A stretch of 64,000 nucleotides of DNA from positions 1-64,000 of the forward strand of contig JAXLXO010000002.1 of assembly GCA_046327915.1 (NCBI GenBank), given 5' to 3'. The notes under the pieces were generated by a model. That model was not told the origin of the DNA. It did not search any database and was given only the letters and a program-made list of their open reading frames with translations. Position 1 is the first letter of the stretch; the number at the start of each line of letters is the position of its first letter. This document shows positions 16,849-25,782 of this stretch, one piece after another. The translations under genes and the position numbers were made by a program. Origin of the DNA: VGTK01 sp046327915. Lineage in GTDB: Bacteria; Desulfobacterota; Binatia; UBA12015.

Positions 16849-18246
16849 TCACGACCGGTAGGTCGTGCGCCCTCCCTCGATGTCCTTGTTGAGCTTCTGG
16901 TGCAGGTGCAGGCCCTCGAAGACGAACTCCGCCGCGGCCGCCATGAGCGCCGGCGACTCGAACGAGCCCAGGTCGTCGATCGCCTCGCGCAGCCCCGGGA
17001 TCGCGCGGATGCCCTCGAGGTACTCCTCCGCACGCATCCGGTCCGAAACCTCGACGCCCCAACCGTTCGCGAAGTACTCGGAGACTTTCCCCAGCCGGTC
17101 GATCGCGATGCTGCGATCGAACACCGCGAGGATCGCGCGGTTCATCAGGCGCTCGAGCGGCGCTTCGGTCGCGCGGTCGTCGCCGGTGTACTCGAGCTCG
17201 AGCTTGCCCATCATCGAGGCCGACACCGCGTGCAGGTCGGAGATGCGCGGCACGATCTCGTTCTCGCCGAGCCGCACCGCGCGCCGCTCGGCGTTCGCGA
17301 TCACGGTCTCGTAGTTGTTGAGCGTCACGCGCACGCTCACACCCGAGCTCTGGTTCACCTCGCTCGACTGGCGCGCCTCGAACGTGAGCTGCGCGACGAT
17401 CGCCTTCACGAAGTCCGGCACGCGCACGGGACGCCCGCCGCGCTCGGTCGTGGGCACCTCCTGGTCGAGGATCACGATCTCGGTCTCGACGTTCGTCGGG
17501 TAGTGCGTGCGGATCTGGACGTCGAAGCGATCCTTGAGCGGCGTGATGATGCGGCCGCGGCTGGTGTAGTCCTCGGGGTTGGCGCTGGCGACGATCACCA
17601 CGTCGAGCGGCAGACGGACCTTGAAGCCCTTGATCTGCACGTCGCGCTCTTCCATCAGGTTGAAGAGGCCGACCTGGATCTTCTCCATCAGGTCCGGCAG
17701 CTCGTTGATCGCGAAGATGCCGCGGTTGGTGCGCGGCACGAGGCCGTAGTGGATCGCCTCCTCGTCGGCGAGGTAGCGGCCCTCGGCCACCTTGATGGGA
17801 TCGATCTCGCCGATCAGGTCCGCGATCGAGACGTCGGGCGTCGCGAGCTTCTCGCCGTAGCGGTCGTCGGGCACGAGCCAGGTGATCGCGACCGCGTCGC
17901 CGTCCTTCTCGAGCAGCGTCCGGCAGCGGCGGCAGATCGGCGCCAGCGGGTCGCAGTGGATCTCGCAGCCCGCGACCGCCGGCACCTCGGGATCGAGGAG
18001 GGCCACCAGCCCGCGGATCATGCGCGACTTCGCCTGTCCGCGCTCGCCGAGGAACACCATGTGGTGCCCGGAGAGAATCGCGTTCTCGATCTCGGGCAGC
18101 ACCGTATTCTCGTAGCCGATGACGTTCGGCAGGATGCGCTCGCCTCGCGACAGCGCGCCGATCAGGTTGCGGCGCATCTCGTCGCGCACCGTCTCCGGGC
18201 GGTAGCCGGTCTTCCGCAGTTCGCCGACGGTGGTCTCAGGGCGCAT
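16849..18246 (-). CDS. MoxR / magnesium-chelatase-I-like AAA+ ATPase with Cys-His motif
   Basis: 465 residues; the ATG has AGGAGG ideally placed (AGGAGGTGTCG). The P-loop is the variant GERGQAKSR (67-75). Walker B ends in Asn-Glu (FAINELPDL, 178-186) and sensor 1 is VASANPEDY (219-227). An insertion between P-loop and Walker B carries C94, H97, C98, C105 and C108 (GCEIHCDPLAPICRRC), a likely zinc site seen in a subset of ChlI-like ATPases. The C-terminal lid and helical region is complete. The paired vWA gene follows after 10 nt, so the two probably form a chaperone that inserts metal or remodels a protein complex. No chlorophyll or cobalamin genes are near, so the client is unknown. Confidence 0.87.
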   Translation of the reverse strand: MRPETTVGELRKTGYRPETVRDEMRRNLIGALSRGERILPNVIGYENTVLPEIENAILSGHHMVFLGERGQAKSRMIRGLVALLDPEVPAVAGCEIHCDPLAPICRRCRTLLEKDGDAVAITWLVPDDRYGEKLATPDVSIADLIGEIDPIKVAEGRYLADEEAIHYGLVPRTNRGIFAINELPDLMEKIQVGLFNLMEERDVQIKGFKVRLPLDVVIVASANPEDYTSRGRIITPLKDRFDVQIRTHYPTNVETEIVILDQEVPTTERGGRPVRVPDFVKAIVAQLTFEARQSSEVNQSSGVSVRVTLNNYETVIANAERRAVRLGENEIVPRISDLHAVSASMMGKLELEYTGDDRATEAPLERLMNRAILAVFDRSIAIDRLGKVSEYFANGWGVEVSDRMRAEEYLEGIRAIPGLREAIDDLGSFESPALMAAAAEFVFEGLHLHQKLNKDIEGGRTTYRS

Positions 18247-18292
18247 CGACACCTCCTGTGCGCCCGACACGCCGGTGCCGTCGCGCGTCCCG

Positions 18293-18322
18293 ATGATACC
18301 TGAGGTCGCGCGCCGATGGCCA
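18293..18322 (-). promoter_or_regulatory. Candidate sigma70-type promoter for the MoxR-vWA operon
   Basis: Reading the minus strand: TGGCCA (-35, 4/6 match, at 18317-18322), an 18-nt spacer and TATCAT (-10, 5/6 match, at 18293-18298). Predicted transcription start is about 18286, leaving a 40-nt leader with a strong AGGAGG before the ATPase start. It sits in the 161-nt gap after ihfB. Confidence 0.42.
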
Positions 18323-18407
18323 GTTCGACGACCGTCCGGGACGCAGAAGCCGCGGAGGGAGCGTGCGACCGGCTCCGCCGCTCGAGGCCGGCGGCGCCGG
18401 CGGGAGG

Positions 18408-18791
18408 TCAGCCCTCGTTCGGAACGGCCGCGCTCGCCTGGGCCGCAGACGCCACGGCCGGAGACGCGACGGCCGCTGCGCTGGCCTGCGCCGGGGCGTC
18501 GAACTCGGACGTCGGGCGGTCGACGCGCTGCTTCAGCTCCTTGCCCGCCTTGAAGAAGGGCACGCGCTTCGCCATCACCGACACGACCTCGCCGGTCTTC
18601 GGGTTCAGCCCCTCGCGCGCGTTGCGCCGCTTGACGATGAAGCTCCCGAAGCCGCGGATCTCGATGCGCTCGCCGCGCGCGAGAGCTTCCGCAAGGCTCG
18701 CGAACACCGAGTTCACCAGCGCCTCGGCCTCGCGCCGCGGGATGCTGGACCGCTCGTTGATGACTGCCTCGATCAGCTCGCGCTTCGTCAT
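18408..18791 (-). CDS. ihfB: Integration host factor beta-like DNA-binding protein with Ala-rich tail
   Basis: 127 residues. Residues 1-91 are a complete HU/IHF fold. The start MTKRELIEAV, the run GERIEIRGFGSF (40-51) and the arm NPKTGE (63-68) are IHF-beta-like. It would bend DNA as a dimer in nucleoid architecture and at regulatory sites. Residues 92-127 are an extra Ala/Ser/Pro tail (ASAAAVASPAVASAAQAS) absent from ordinary 90-100-residue IhfB; it lacks the Lys repeats of mycobacterial-type HU tails. The ATG has GGGAGA upstream. It lies 70 nt downstream of sppA, in the rpsA-sppA-ihf order seen in deltaproteobacteria. The partner IHF-alpha is not in the window. Confidence 0.82.
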   Translation of the reverse strand: MTKRELIEAVINERSSIPRREAEALVNSVFASLAEALARGERIEIRGFGSFIVKRRNAREGLNPKTGEVVSVMAKRVPFFKAGKELKQRVDRPTSEFDAPAQASAAAVASPAVASAAQASAAVPNEG

Positions 18792-18861
18792 GTCGTCTCC
18801 CGAAGGACCGCACGCGCGCGGTCCTGCGTGCGTCTCACCCGGCGCTCGGGCGGCGTCGCGA

Positions 18862-19830
18862 TCACCAGCGGAATCCCTCGGTCGCGAACGGCAGCCGCCA
18901 CAGGAGCTGCGGCGTCTCGCTCTCCGCGGTTCCCTCTCCGCCGAGCCGGGCCAGCGAGTCGAGCATCGCGAGGACGCTGCCGGGCCGGAACTGCGACGCG
19001 GACCGCTCGGAGAACAGCGCCCGCCACCACCACGGACCGCGGCGCGTCGAGACGCGCTCGATCGTGGGCCGGCCTTCGATCCCGCCTCTCGTCCCGGCGA
19101 TCCGCACGGCGTCCTCGAGACCGCCGAGCTCGTCGACGAGGCCGATCTGCCTGCCTTCCTCGCCCGTGTACACGCGCCCGTTGGCGATCTCGCGCGCCTT
19201 CGCCGGGTCGAGCTTCCGGCCCGCAGCGACGGCGTCGATGAACTGCGTGTGCACCTGGTCGGCCATCTTCTGCAGCATGGCGCGCTCTTCCGGCGTGACC
19301 GCGCGGAACGGCGAGCCCGTGTCCTTCCACTTGCCGGCCGTGACGATGGTCGCCTCGACACCGAGCTTGTCCATCAGGCCGCGCACGTTGGTCAGCGACA
19401 TGATGACGCCGATCGAGCCCGTGAGCGTGCCCGGGCTCGCGACGATCGTGTCGGCCGCGCTGGCGACGTAGTAGCCGCCGGAGGCGGCCACCGAGCCGAG
19501 CGAGGCGATCACCGGCTTCTTCTCGCGCAGCCGGCGGACCGCCTCGTACATCTCCTGCGACGGCGCGACCGCGCCGCCCGGAGAGTCGATGCGGACCACC
19601 ACGGCGGCGTAGCGCTGGTCCTCCTGGAGGTCGGCGAGCGTCTCGACGAAGTCGTCGGAACGCTCGATCTCGCCCTCCAGGGGCACCACCGCAACGACGC
19701 TGGTCCCCGGCAGGAACCCCGTGCTGCCCTTGCCGGCGCGCAGAAACGCCATGACGAAGGCCAGCACGAAAAACAGCGCGAGGAATCCTCCGACGAATCC
19801 GAAGGCGCGTCGTACGGGCTGGGCGGGCAT
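18862..19830 (-). CDS. sppA: Signal peptide peptidase SppA (short, single-domain form)
   Basis: 322 residues, the short single-domain form. An N-terminal membrane anchor covers about residues 10-31. The S49 peptidase core has the nucleophile S117 in GSVAASGGYYVAS and the general-base Lys in TAGKWKDTGSP (K167 or K169). It digests signal-peptide remnants within or at the inner membrane. Residues 270-322 form a C-terminal extension with WWWRALFSERSAS, probably amphipathic. It follows rpsA by 19 nt and precedes ihfB, so it is probably expressed from the rpsA transcript. Confidence 0.9.
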   Translation of the reverse strand: MPAQPVRRAFGFVGGFLALFFVLAFVMAFLRAGKGSTGFLPGTSVVAVVPLEGEIERSDDFVETLADLQEDQRYAAVVVRIDSPGGAVAPSQEMYEAVRRLREKKPVIASLGSVAASGGYYVASAADTIVASPGTLTGSIGVIMSLTNVRGLMDKLGVEATIVTAGKWKDTGSPFRAVTPEERAMLQKMADQVHTQFIDAVAAGRKLDPAKAREIANGRVYTGEEGRQIGLVDELGGLEDAVRIAGTRGGIEGRPTIERVSTRRGPWWWRALFSERSASQFRPGSVLAMLDSLARLGGEGTAESETPQLLWRLPFATEGFRW

Positions 19831-19849
19831 CGGACTGGCGCCCCCCGGA

Positions 19850-21571
19850 TCAGCTCTGCGACTTGCCCTTGTCGCCCGCCACCACCCGCTGGAGATCCTC
19901 GCCCATCACGTCCTCGAGGGAGAACTTCGCGGCCTTGCCCTCGCGGCTCAGGTACGCGTTCATCTCGTCGCGCTCCTCGGTGCGGCGCAGCGCCTTCACC
20001 GAGAGGCCGATCTTCTTCTCGCGGCCGTCGATGTTGGTGACCTCGGCCTCGAGCTCGTCGCCGACCTGGAACAGCTGGCTCGGCTTGTCGACGCGCTCGT
20101 TCGAGATCTGCGAGACGTGCACCAGACCCTCGATGCCGTCCTCGATCTCGACGAAGACGCCGAAGTCGGTGATGCTGGTGATCGGGCCCTTGACCTTGGT
20201 GCCCACCGGGAAGCGCTCGGCGAGCGACGCCCAGGGGTCGTGCTCGAGCTGCTTGACGCCGAGCGAGATGCGCTCGTTCTCGACGTCGACGCCGAGGACC
20301 ACGGCCTCGATCTCGTCGCCCTTCTTGTAGGCCTCGGACGGGTGCTTGATCTTCTTCGTCCAGTGCAGGTCCGAGATGTGGACCAGACCGTCGATGCCGT
20401 CATCGACGCCGACGAAGATGCCGAAGTCGGTGATGCTCTTGACCTTGCCCGTGATCCGGCTGCCGGTCGGGTGATTGACGCGCACCAGCTCCCACGGGTT
20501 CGGCGCGACCTGCTTCAGGCCGAGCGAGATGCGGCGGTTGCCCGGATCGACGTCCAGAACCTGGACCTCGACCTCGGCACCCATCTCGAGAACCTTCGAG
20601 GGATGCGTGACGCGCTTGGTCCACGACATCTCCGAGACGTGGATCAGGCCCTCGACGCCCTTCTCGAGCTCGACGAACGCGCCGTAGTCGGTGATGCTCA
20701 CGACCTTGCCGCGGATGCGCAGGCCGACCGGAAAGCGGTCCGCCGCGGTGGTCCACGGATCCGGCATGATCTGCTTCATGCCGAGCGAGACGCGCTCGCG
20801 CTCCGGGTCGTACTTGAGCACGACGACCTTCACCTGGTCGCCGACGTTGATGACTTCCGAGGGGTGCGAGATGCGCCCCCACGACATGTCCGTGATGTGC
20901 AGCAGGCCGTCGAGGCCGCCGAGATCGACGAACGCGCCGTAGTCGGTGATGTTCTTCACCGCGCCCTCGAGGATGATGCCCTCCTCGAGCACGCGCAGCG
21001 TCTCTTCCTTCAGCGCCGAGCGCTCGCGCTCGAGCACCGCGCGGCGCGAAACGACGACGTTGCCGCGCGAGCGGTTGAACTTCAGGATCGCGAAGCGGCC
21101 CTTCTGGCCGATGAAGCGATCGAGGTTGCGGGTCGGACGGAGGTCGGCGTGCGAGCCCGGCAGGAACGCGGCGACGCCGATGTCGACCTTGAGGCCGCCC
21201 TTGACCTTGCCGACGATCAGGCCCTCGATCGGAACGCCTTCGTTGTAGGCGATCTCGATGTCGCGCCAGACCTTGACCTGCTCGGCCTTCGCGCGGGACA
21301 GGCTCACCGCGCCGGTGTCGCCCTCGCTGGCCTCGAAGTAGACGTCCACGTCGTCGCCGACCTGGACCTCGATGTTGCCGTCGCGGTCGCGGAACTCGTT
21401 GATCGGGATCTGTCCCTCGGACTTGTACCCGATGTCGACCGTCACGAGGCCGTTTGCGATCTGCACGACCTTTCCTGTGACGACTTCGCCTGGCTTGACG
21501 GACTTGAGACTCTGCTCGAAGAGTTGGCCAAAATCCTCGTCAAGCGAAGATTCGTCATTCGCGCTCATCAT
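19850..21571 (-). CDS. rpsA: 30S ribosomal protein S1
   Basis: 573 residues with six S1/OB repeats. Repeats 3-6 are unmistakable, each with the pattern ITDYGAFVDLGG, DGLLHITDMSW or ITDFGVFVEIEDG. Repeats 1-2 (about 25-170) are the ribosome-binding, more diverged ones. S1 unfolds mRNA leaders and delivers them to the 30S subunit. The start is the first of two adjacent ATGs, with GGGAGG 10 nt upstream. The 81-nt gap to cmk upstream holds a possible promoter. ispH, often between cmk and rpsA in deltaproteobacteria, is absent. Confidence 0.96.
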   Translation of the reverse strand: MMSANDESSLDEDFGQLFEQSLKSVKPGEVVTGKVVQIANGLVTVDIGYKSEGQIPINEFRDRDGNIEVQVGDDVDVYFEASEGDTGAVSLSRAKAEQVKVWRDIEIAYNEGVPIEGLIVGKVKGGLKVDIGVAAFLPGSHADLRPTRNLDRFIGQKGRFAILKFNRSRGNVVVSRRAVLERERSALKEETLRVLEEGIILEGAVKNITDYGAFVDLGGLDGLLHITDMSWGRISHPSEVINVGDQVKVVVLKYDPERERVSLGMKQIMPDPWTTAADRFPVGLRIRGKVVSITDYGAFVELEKGVEGLIHVSEMSWTKRVTHPSKVLEMGAEVEVQVLDVDPGNRRISLGLKQVAPNPWELVRVNHPTGSRITGKVKSITDFGIFVGVDDGIDGLVHISDLHWTKKIKHPSEAYKKGDEIEAVVLGVDVENERISLGVKQLEHDPWASLAERFPVGTKVKGPITSITDFGVFVEIEDGIEGLVHVSQISNERVDKPSQLFQVGDELEAEVTNIDGREKKIGLSVKALRRTEERDEMNAYLSREGKAAKFSLEDVMGEDLQRVVAGDKGKSQS

Positions 21572-21627
21572 GCAAACGTTGCCTCCCGGGGGGTGCCGTG
21601 CAGGCTGGAACTCCGCACGTCCTGCTC

Positions 21628-21656
21628 CCCTTACTCTTCGACCGGGGGGTTTTCAA
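21628..21656 (-). promoter_or_regulatory. Possible rpsA promoter
   Basis: Minus strand TTGAAA (5/6 to the -35 consensus, 21651-21656), a 17-nt spacer, then TAAGGG (poor -10, 21628-21633). It overlaps the cmk stop codon. The good -35 with correct spacing is the only support, and the -10 is weak. Confidence 0.25.
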
Positions 21657-22372
21657 GAGCGTTGACGCGTGGTTACGGCGTCGAGAACGAGGCCCGTCAC
21701 GGCGTCCACGGAGAGGGTCGAGCTGTCGAGGACCAGCGCCCCCTCCGGGCAGGTCAGCGGCGCCGCCTCGCGGGCCGCGTCGCGGGCGTCGCGGCTCTCG
21801 ATCTCGCGCTGCACGGCCGCGTCGTCGGCGTCGATGCCGCGGGCGCGGAGCTCCGCGGCCCGCCTCCGGGCGCGCTCCGTCACGGCGGCGGTCAGGAAGA
21901 TCTTCACCTCGGCGTCGGGAAATACGACGCTGCCGGTGTCGCGCCCCTCCGCGACCACGCCGCCCGCGGCGCCGATGCGCCGCTGCACGTCGAGCAGGGC
22001 CGCGCGCACCGCGGGCAGTGCCGAGATCTTCGACGCGCGCTGGCTGATCTCCGGAGCGCGGATCGCGCTGCTCACGTCACGGTCGCCGATCGCGAGCTTC
22101 GTGCCGTTGGCCGAGAACGCGAGCGGCAGCGCGCGCGCCAGGTCGGCGAGCCGGTGCTCGACCTCACCCGCGAGGTCCTGCGTCGCCGCGGCATCGTCGA
22201 TGCGCGCGGCGAGCGCGGCGTCGTCTCCCGCGGCGAGCGCCACGGCGCGATACAAGGCGCCGGTGTCGAGGTAGGTGAAGCCGAGGCGGTCGGCGACGGT
22301 ACGGCTCACCGTGCTCTTGCCCGCACCCGCCGGGCCGTCGATGGTCACCACCGGACGCCGCGCCACGATCAC
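21653..22372 (-). CDS. cmk: Cytidylate kinase
   Basis: 239 residues; phosphorylates CMP and dCMP with ATP. P-loop IDGPAGAGKST is at about 10-20, LGFTYLDTGALYRAVAL follows, and the EGRDTGSVVFPDAEVKIFL segment marks the CMP site. The GTG at 22372 overlaps the tyrA-aroA stop (GTGA), and GGGGAGGGG lies directly upstream. A second GTG 6 nt later has better spacing from that Shine-Dalgarno and would remove only two residues. The order aroA-cmk-rpsA is conserved in many proteobacteria. Confidence 0.94.
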   Translation of the reverse strand: MIVARRPVVTIDGPAGAGKSTVSRTVADRLGFTYLDTGALYRAVALAAGDDAALAARIDDAAATQDLAGEVEHRLADLARALPLAFSANGTKLAIGDRDVSSAIRAPEISQRASKISALPAVRAALLDVQRRIGAAGGVVAEGRDTGSVVFPDAEVKIFLTAAVTERARRRAAELRARGIDADDAAVQREIESRDARDAAREAAPLTCPEGALVLDSSTLSVDAVTGLVLDAVTTRQRS

Positions 22373-24540
22373 TCCCCTCCCCGGCGCAGCGCGGCCAGCG
22401 TGAGCAGGAAGCCCGGATCGGACACCGCGATCGCGTCGGCGCCGCGGATCGTCACCGGCGCGGACGCGACCAGCGCCGCGACGACGAAGGCCATCGCGAT
22501 GCGGTGATCGGCGTGGCTCTCGACGGTGCCGCCGCCGAGACGTCCGCCGTGCACGACCATGCCGTCCGCGCTCTCCTCGACCGCGACGCCGAGCGCGCGC
22601 AGCCCGACCGCCATCGCGGCGATGCGATCGCTCTCCTTCACGCGCAGCTCCGCGCCGTCGGCGAAGCGCGTCGTTCCGTTCGCCGCCGCCGCCGCGACCG
22701 CCAGCACCGGGAACTCGTCGATCGCGCGCAGCATCGCGTCTCCCGCGACCACCGTTGCGTGCAGCGGTGCCGCCTCGACGTCGAGATCCGCGACCGGCTC
22801 CTCGCCCAGCGACTGCACCGGACGCTCGGTGATGCGCGCACCCATCGCGCGCAGCACGTCGATCGCGCCGATGCGCGTCGGGTTGGTGCTGACGCCGCGA
22901 AGCGTGACGCACGAGCCCGGCACGATCGACGCGGCGACGAGCCAGAACGCGGCGGCGCTCGGGTCGCCGGGGACGTCGACGGTGCACGCGCGCAGCGTCT
23001 GCGGCCCGGTGATCGCGACCACGTTCGCGCGCGGACGCTCGACCGTCGCACCGAAGGCCGGCAGCAGGCGCTCGGTGTGATCGCGCGACGCGCCCGGCTC
23101 CTCGACGACGGTGCGTCCGGTGGCGTTGAGCCCGGCGAGGATCAGCGCCGTCTTCACCTGCGCGCTCGCCACGTTCAGCGCGAACTCCGCCGGCTGCAGC
23201 GCGCGACCGCGCACGGTGACCGGTGGGCGGCCCTCGTCGCTGTCGATCACGGCCCCCATGCGCGACAGCGGCTCGACCACGCGCCGCATCGGCCGCTTGC
23301 GCAGCGACGCATCGCCGTCGAGCGTCGCGTCGAAGGGCGCGCCGGCGAGGATCCCGGTCAGGAGCCGCATGGTCGTGCCCGAGTTGCCGCAGTCGAGCGT
23401 GCCTTCCGGTGCGCGCAGCCCCGCGAAGCCGTGTCCGGTGACGCGGACCTCGCCGCCCTCGCGCACGACGGTCACGCCGAGCCCGCGCAGCACGCGCATC
23501 GTCGACTGATTGTCCTCGCCGTGCCCGACGCCGCGGATCACGGTGGTGCCCTCGGCGAGGCCGCCGAAGAGCAGCGCACGGTGCGCGATCGACTTGTCGC
23601 CCGGCACGGTGATGCTGCCGCGCAGCGGACCGGCCGCCGGTGCGATGGTCACGACGTCCGGCTTCGCCGCCGCCTCGTTGGCCGCGCGCTTGACGGTCCG
23701 TGCCGCGTCGATCAGCGCGACGATGCGCTCCGCGTCGCCCGCCGCGATCGCCGCCTCGAGCACGTCGAGCCGCGTGCGCACCGAAGCCAGCGCCGCACGT
23801 ACCGCGGGCGCGTTGCCGAGCAGGATGTCGCGCCACATCTCGGGCGAGCTCGCGGCGACGCGCGTCGCATCGCGGAACGACGGCCCGGCGAACGCGAACG
23901 GATCGGGCGCACCGGCGCGCGCGCTGCGGAACGCCGCCGCCGCACCCGTGAGCGCGAACGCCAGCAGGTGCGGCACGTGGCTGGTCAGCGCGAGCAGCTC
24001 GTCGTGCGCCTCGGGCGTCATCTCGACGACGTCCATGCCGACCGCTTCCCAGAGCGCGCGCACGCGCGCGAGCGCGTCGCCGTCGGTGCGCTCGACCGGC
24101 GTCAGCACGCAGCGCGCGCCGCGGAACAGGTCCGCCTCGGCGGCGGCCGCGCCCGAGCTCTCCGTTCCCGCGATGGGATGTGCTCCGACGAAGCGCGCGC
24201 GACTGCCCAGCGCCGCCGCGCACTCCCGGACGACTCCCGCCTTCGTGCTGCCCGCGTCGGTGACGATCGCCCCCGCATCGAGGTGCGGCGCGATCGCGGC
24301 GGCGGACGGTGCCAGCAGCGCGCCCGGCGTCGCCAGCAGCACCAGCTCGCAGCCCTTCACCAGCGCCGGATCCGTGCCCGCGCGATCGACGATGCCGCGC
24401 GCGAGCGCCACGTCGAGGTTCTGCTGCGTGCGCCCGATGCCGACGACCTCCGCCGCGAGACCTGCGCGGCGCAGCGCGAGCGCGAGCGATCCCCCGATCA
24501 GCCCGACGCCGACGACGGCGATGCGGTGAAACGGCTTCAT
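22369..24540 (-). CDS. Fused prephenate dehydrogenase - EPSP synthase (TyrA-AroA)
   Basis: One uninterrupted 723-residue frame containing two aromatic-pathway enzymes. Residues 1-290 are TyrA: the Rossmann motif GVGLIGGSLA (11-20), H121 in GAHPIAGTE, and SHVPHLLAF. It oxidises prephenate to 4-hydroxyphenylpyruvate for tyrosine. Residues about 296-723 are AroA: PGDKSIAHRALL (313-324), DCGNSGTTMRLLTG, and the KESDR and HRIAMAF motifs. It makes 5-enolpyruvylshikimate-3-phosphate. The linker (about 285-295) is a short Ala-rich helix without stop or start, so this is a true fusion and not two coupled genes. The ATG is 8 nt after pheA. Similar fusions are known from some gammaproteobacteria such as Pseudomonas and Acinetobacter. 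Confidence 0.93.
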   Translation of the reverse strand: MKPFHRIAVVGVGLIGGSLALALRRAGLAAEVVGIGRTQQNLDVALARGIVDRAGTDPALVKGCELVLLATPGALLAPSAAAIAPHLDAGAIVTDAGSTKAGVVRECAAALGSRARFVGAHPIAGTESSGAAAAEADLFRGARCVLTPVERTDGDALARVRALWEAVGMDVVEMTPEAHDELLALTSHVPHLLAFALTGAAAAFRSARAGAPDPFAFAGPSFRDATRVAASSPEMWRDILLGNAPAVRAALASVRTRLDVLEAAIAAGDAERIVALIDAARTVKRAANEAAAKPDVVTIAPAAGPLRGSITVPGDKSIAHRALLFGGLAEGTTVIRGVGHGEDNQSTMRVLRGLGVTVVREGGEVRVTGHGFAGLRAPEGTLDCGNSGTTMRLLTGILAGAPFDATLDGDASLRKRPMRRVVEPLSRMGAVIDSDEGRPPVTVRGRALQPAEFALNVASAQVKTALILAGLNATGRTVVEEPGASRDHTERLLPAFGATVERPRANVVAITGPQTLRACTVDVPGDPSAAAFWLVAASIVPGSCVTLRGVSTNPTRIGAIDVLRAMGARITERPVQSLGEEPVADLDVEAAPLHATVVAGDAMLRAIDEFPVLAVAAAAANGTTRFADGAELRVKESDRIAAMAVGLRALGVAVEESADGMVVHGGRLGGGTVESHADHRIAMAFVVAALVASAPVTIRGADAIAVSDPGFLLTLAALRRGGE

Positions 24541-24548
24541 CGCGGCGC

Positions 24549-25706
24549 TCAGGACGCGCGCGCGGCGGCGTAGGCGCCGAGCACCTTGAGCCACACGCAC
24601 TGGCGCGTCATCTCGGCCATCGCGTCGGCGACGCGCTTGTCGCCGAGGCGGCCGCGGAAGTCGAGGAAGAAGAGGTACTCCCAGGAGCGTCCGCGCATCG
24701 GACGCGACTCGATCTTGCAGAGGTCGATGCCGCGATCGGACAGCGGCTTCAGGCTCTTGAAGAGCATGCCGGGGCGGTTCTTGACCGAGAACAGCAGCGA
24801 GACCTTGTCGGCGTCGTCGGCGGTCGTGCCGTCGGGCCGGCCGAGGACGACGAAGCGCGTGACGTTGTGCGGCAGGTCCTGGATCGCGTCGGCGAGCACG
24901 CGCAGCCCGTAGCGCTCCGCGTTCTCGGCGCTGGCGATCGCCGCGGTGCTGGAGCCGCGCGACGCGGCCTGCGCCGCGAGCGCGTTGCTCGCGACGTCCA
25001 CCGTCGGCACGCCCGGCAGGTTCTGCCGCAGCCAGTCCCGGCACTGGCCGAGCGACTGCGCGTGCGACACCACCTTCTTCACCTGCTTGAGCGACGCCGC
25101 CTTCGACAGCAGCGCGTGGCGGATCGCGAGGTCGCGCTCGGCGACGATCTGCAGCGGGCTCGCGACGAAGGCGTCGAGCGTCGGTCCGACCATGCCCTCG
25201 GTCGAGTTCTCGATCGGCACGATGCCGTAGTGCGCCTCGCCGCGCTCGACGAGACGGAAGACGTCGCCGATGCTGGGTGCCGCGACGAACGCGGTCGACG
25301 CGCCGAACTGCTCGCGCGCCGCCTTCTCGGAGTACGTCCCGGCGGGGCCGAGGTAGGCCACCGCGAGCGCGCCCTGCAGCGCGCGCGACGCGGACAGGAT
25401 CTCGCCGAAGATCGCGCGCAGCGCGTCCGGCTTCACCGGGTGCGCGAGCGCGTCGTTGCGCGCCGCGAGCCGCGCGAGCTGCGCGCGCTCGCGCTCGGGC
25501 ACGTAGATGCCGTCGCCGCTACGCTGCTTGACCCGCTGCACCTCGCGCACGATCTCGTAGCGCTCGGAGAGCAGCCGCAGGACCTCGTCGTCGATGCCGT
25601 CGAGGCGCGTCCGCAGCCGCCCGAGCGTCTTCTTCGCGTCGTCGTCGGCGCCCGGCGACGTCCCGGACGCGGCCCTCGCCGGCTTCTGCTTCGCTGTCGT
25701 GCCCAC
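24549..25706 (-). CDS. pheA: Chorismate mutase / prephenate dehydratase (P-protein)
   Basis: 385 residues, bifunctional. An AroQ-type chorismate mutase helix bundle covers about 28-115 (LRTRLDGIDDEVLRLLSER). Prephenate dehydratase covers about 117-290, with YLGPAGTYSEKAA, PIENSTEGMV and the catalytic Thr-Arg-Phe in NVTRFVVLG. A C-terminal ACT domain (about 300-380) with CKIESRP binds phenylalanine for feedback inhibition. It makes phenylpyruvate. The GTG start lacks an obvious Shine-Dalgarno; the first about 25 residues are low-complexity, so a later start is possible. It leads into tyrA-aroA, placing both branches after chorismate in one transcript. Confidence 0.92.
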   Translation of the reverse strand: MGTTAKQKPARAASGTSPGADDDAKKTLGRLRTRLDGIDDEVLRLLSERYEIVREVQRVKQRSGDGIYVPERERAQLARLAARNDALAHPVKPDALRAIFGEILSASRALQGALAVAYLGPAGTYSEKAAREQFGASTAFVAAPSIGDVFRLVERGEAHYGIVPIENSTEGMVGPTLDAFVASPLQIVAERDLAIRHALLSKAASLKQVKKVVSHAQSLGQCRDWLRQNLPGVPTVDVASNALAAQAASRGSSTAAIASAENAERYGLRVLADAIQDLPHNVTRFVVLGRPDGTTADDADKVSLLFSVKNRPGMLFKSLKPLSDRGIDLCKIESRPMRGRSWEYLFFLDFRGRLGDKRVADAMAEMTRQCVWLKVLGAYAAARAS

Positions 25707-25782
25707 GTTCAGCTTCGGGCGCTACCACACGCGGGCGGCATCGACCAAGGACGGCGCGCTTCCGACACGCCGCGGACGGCGA

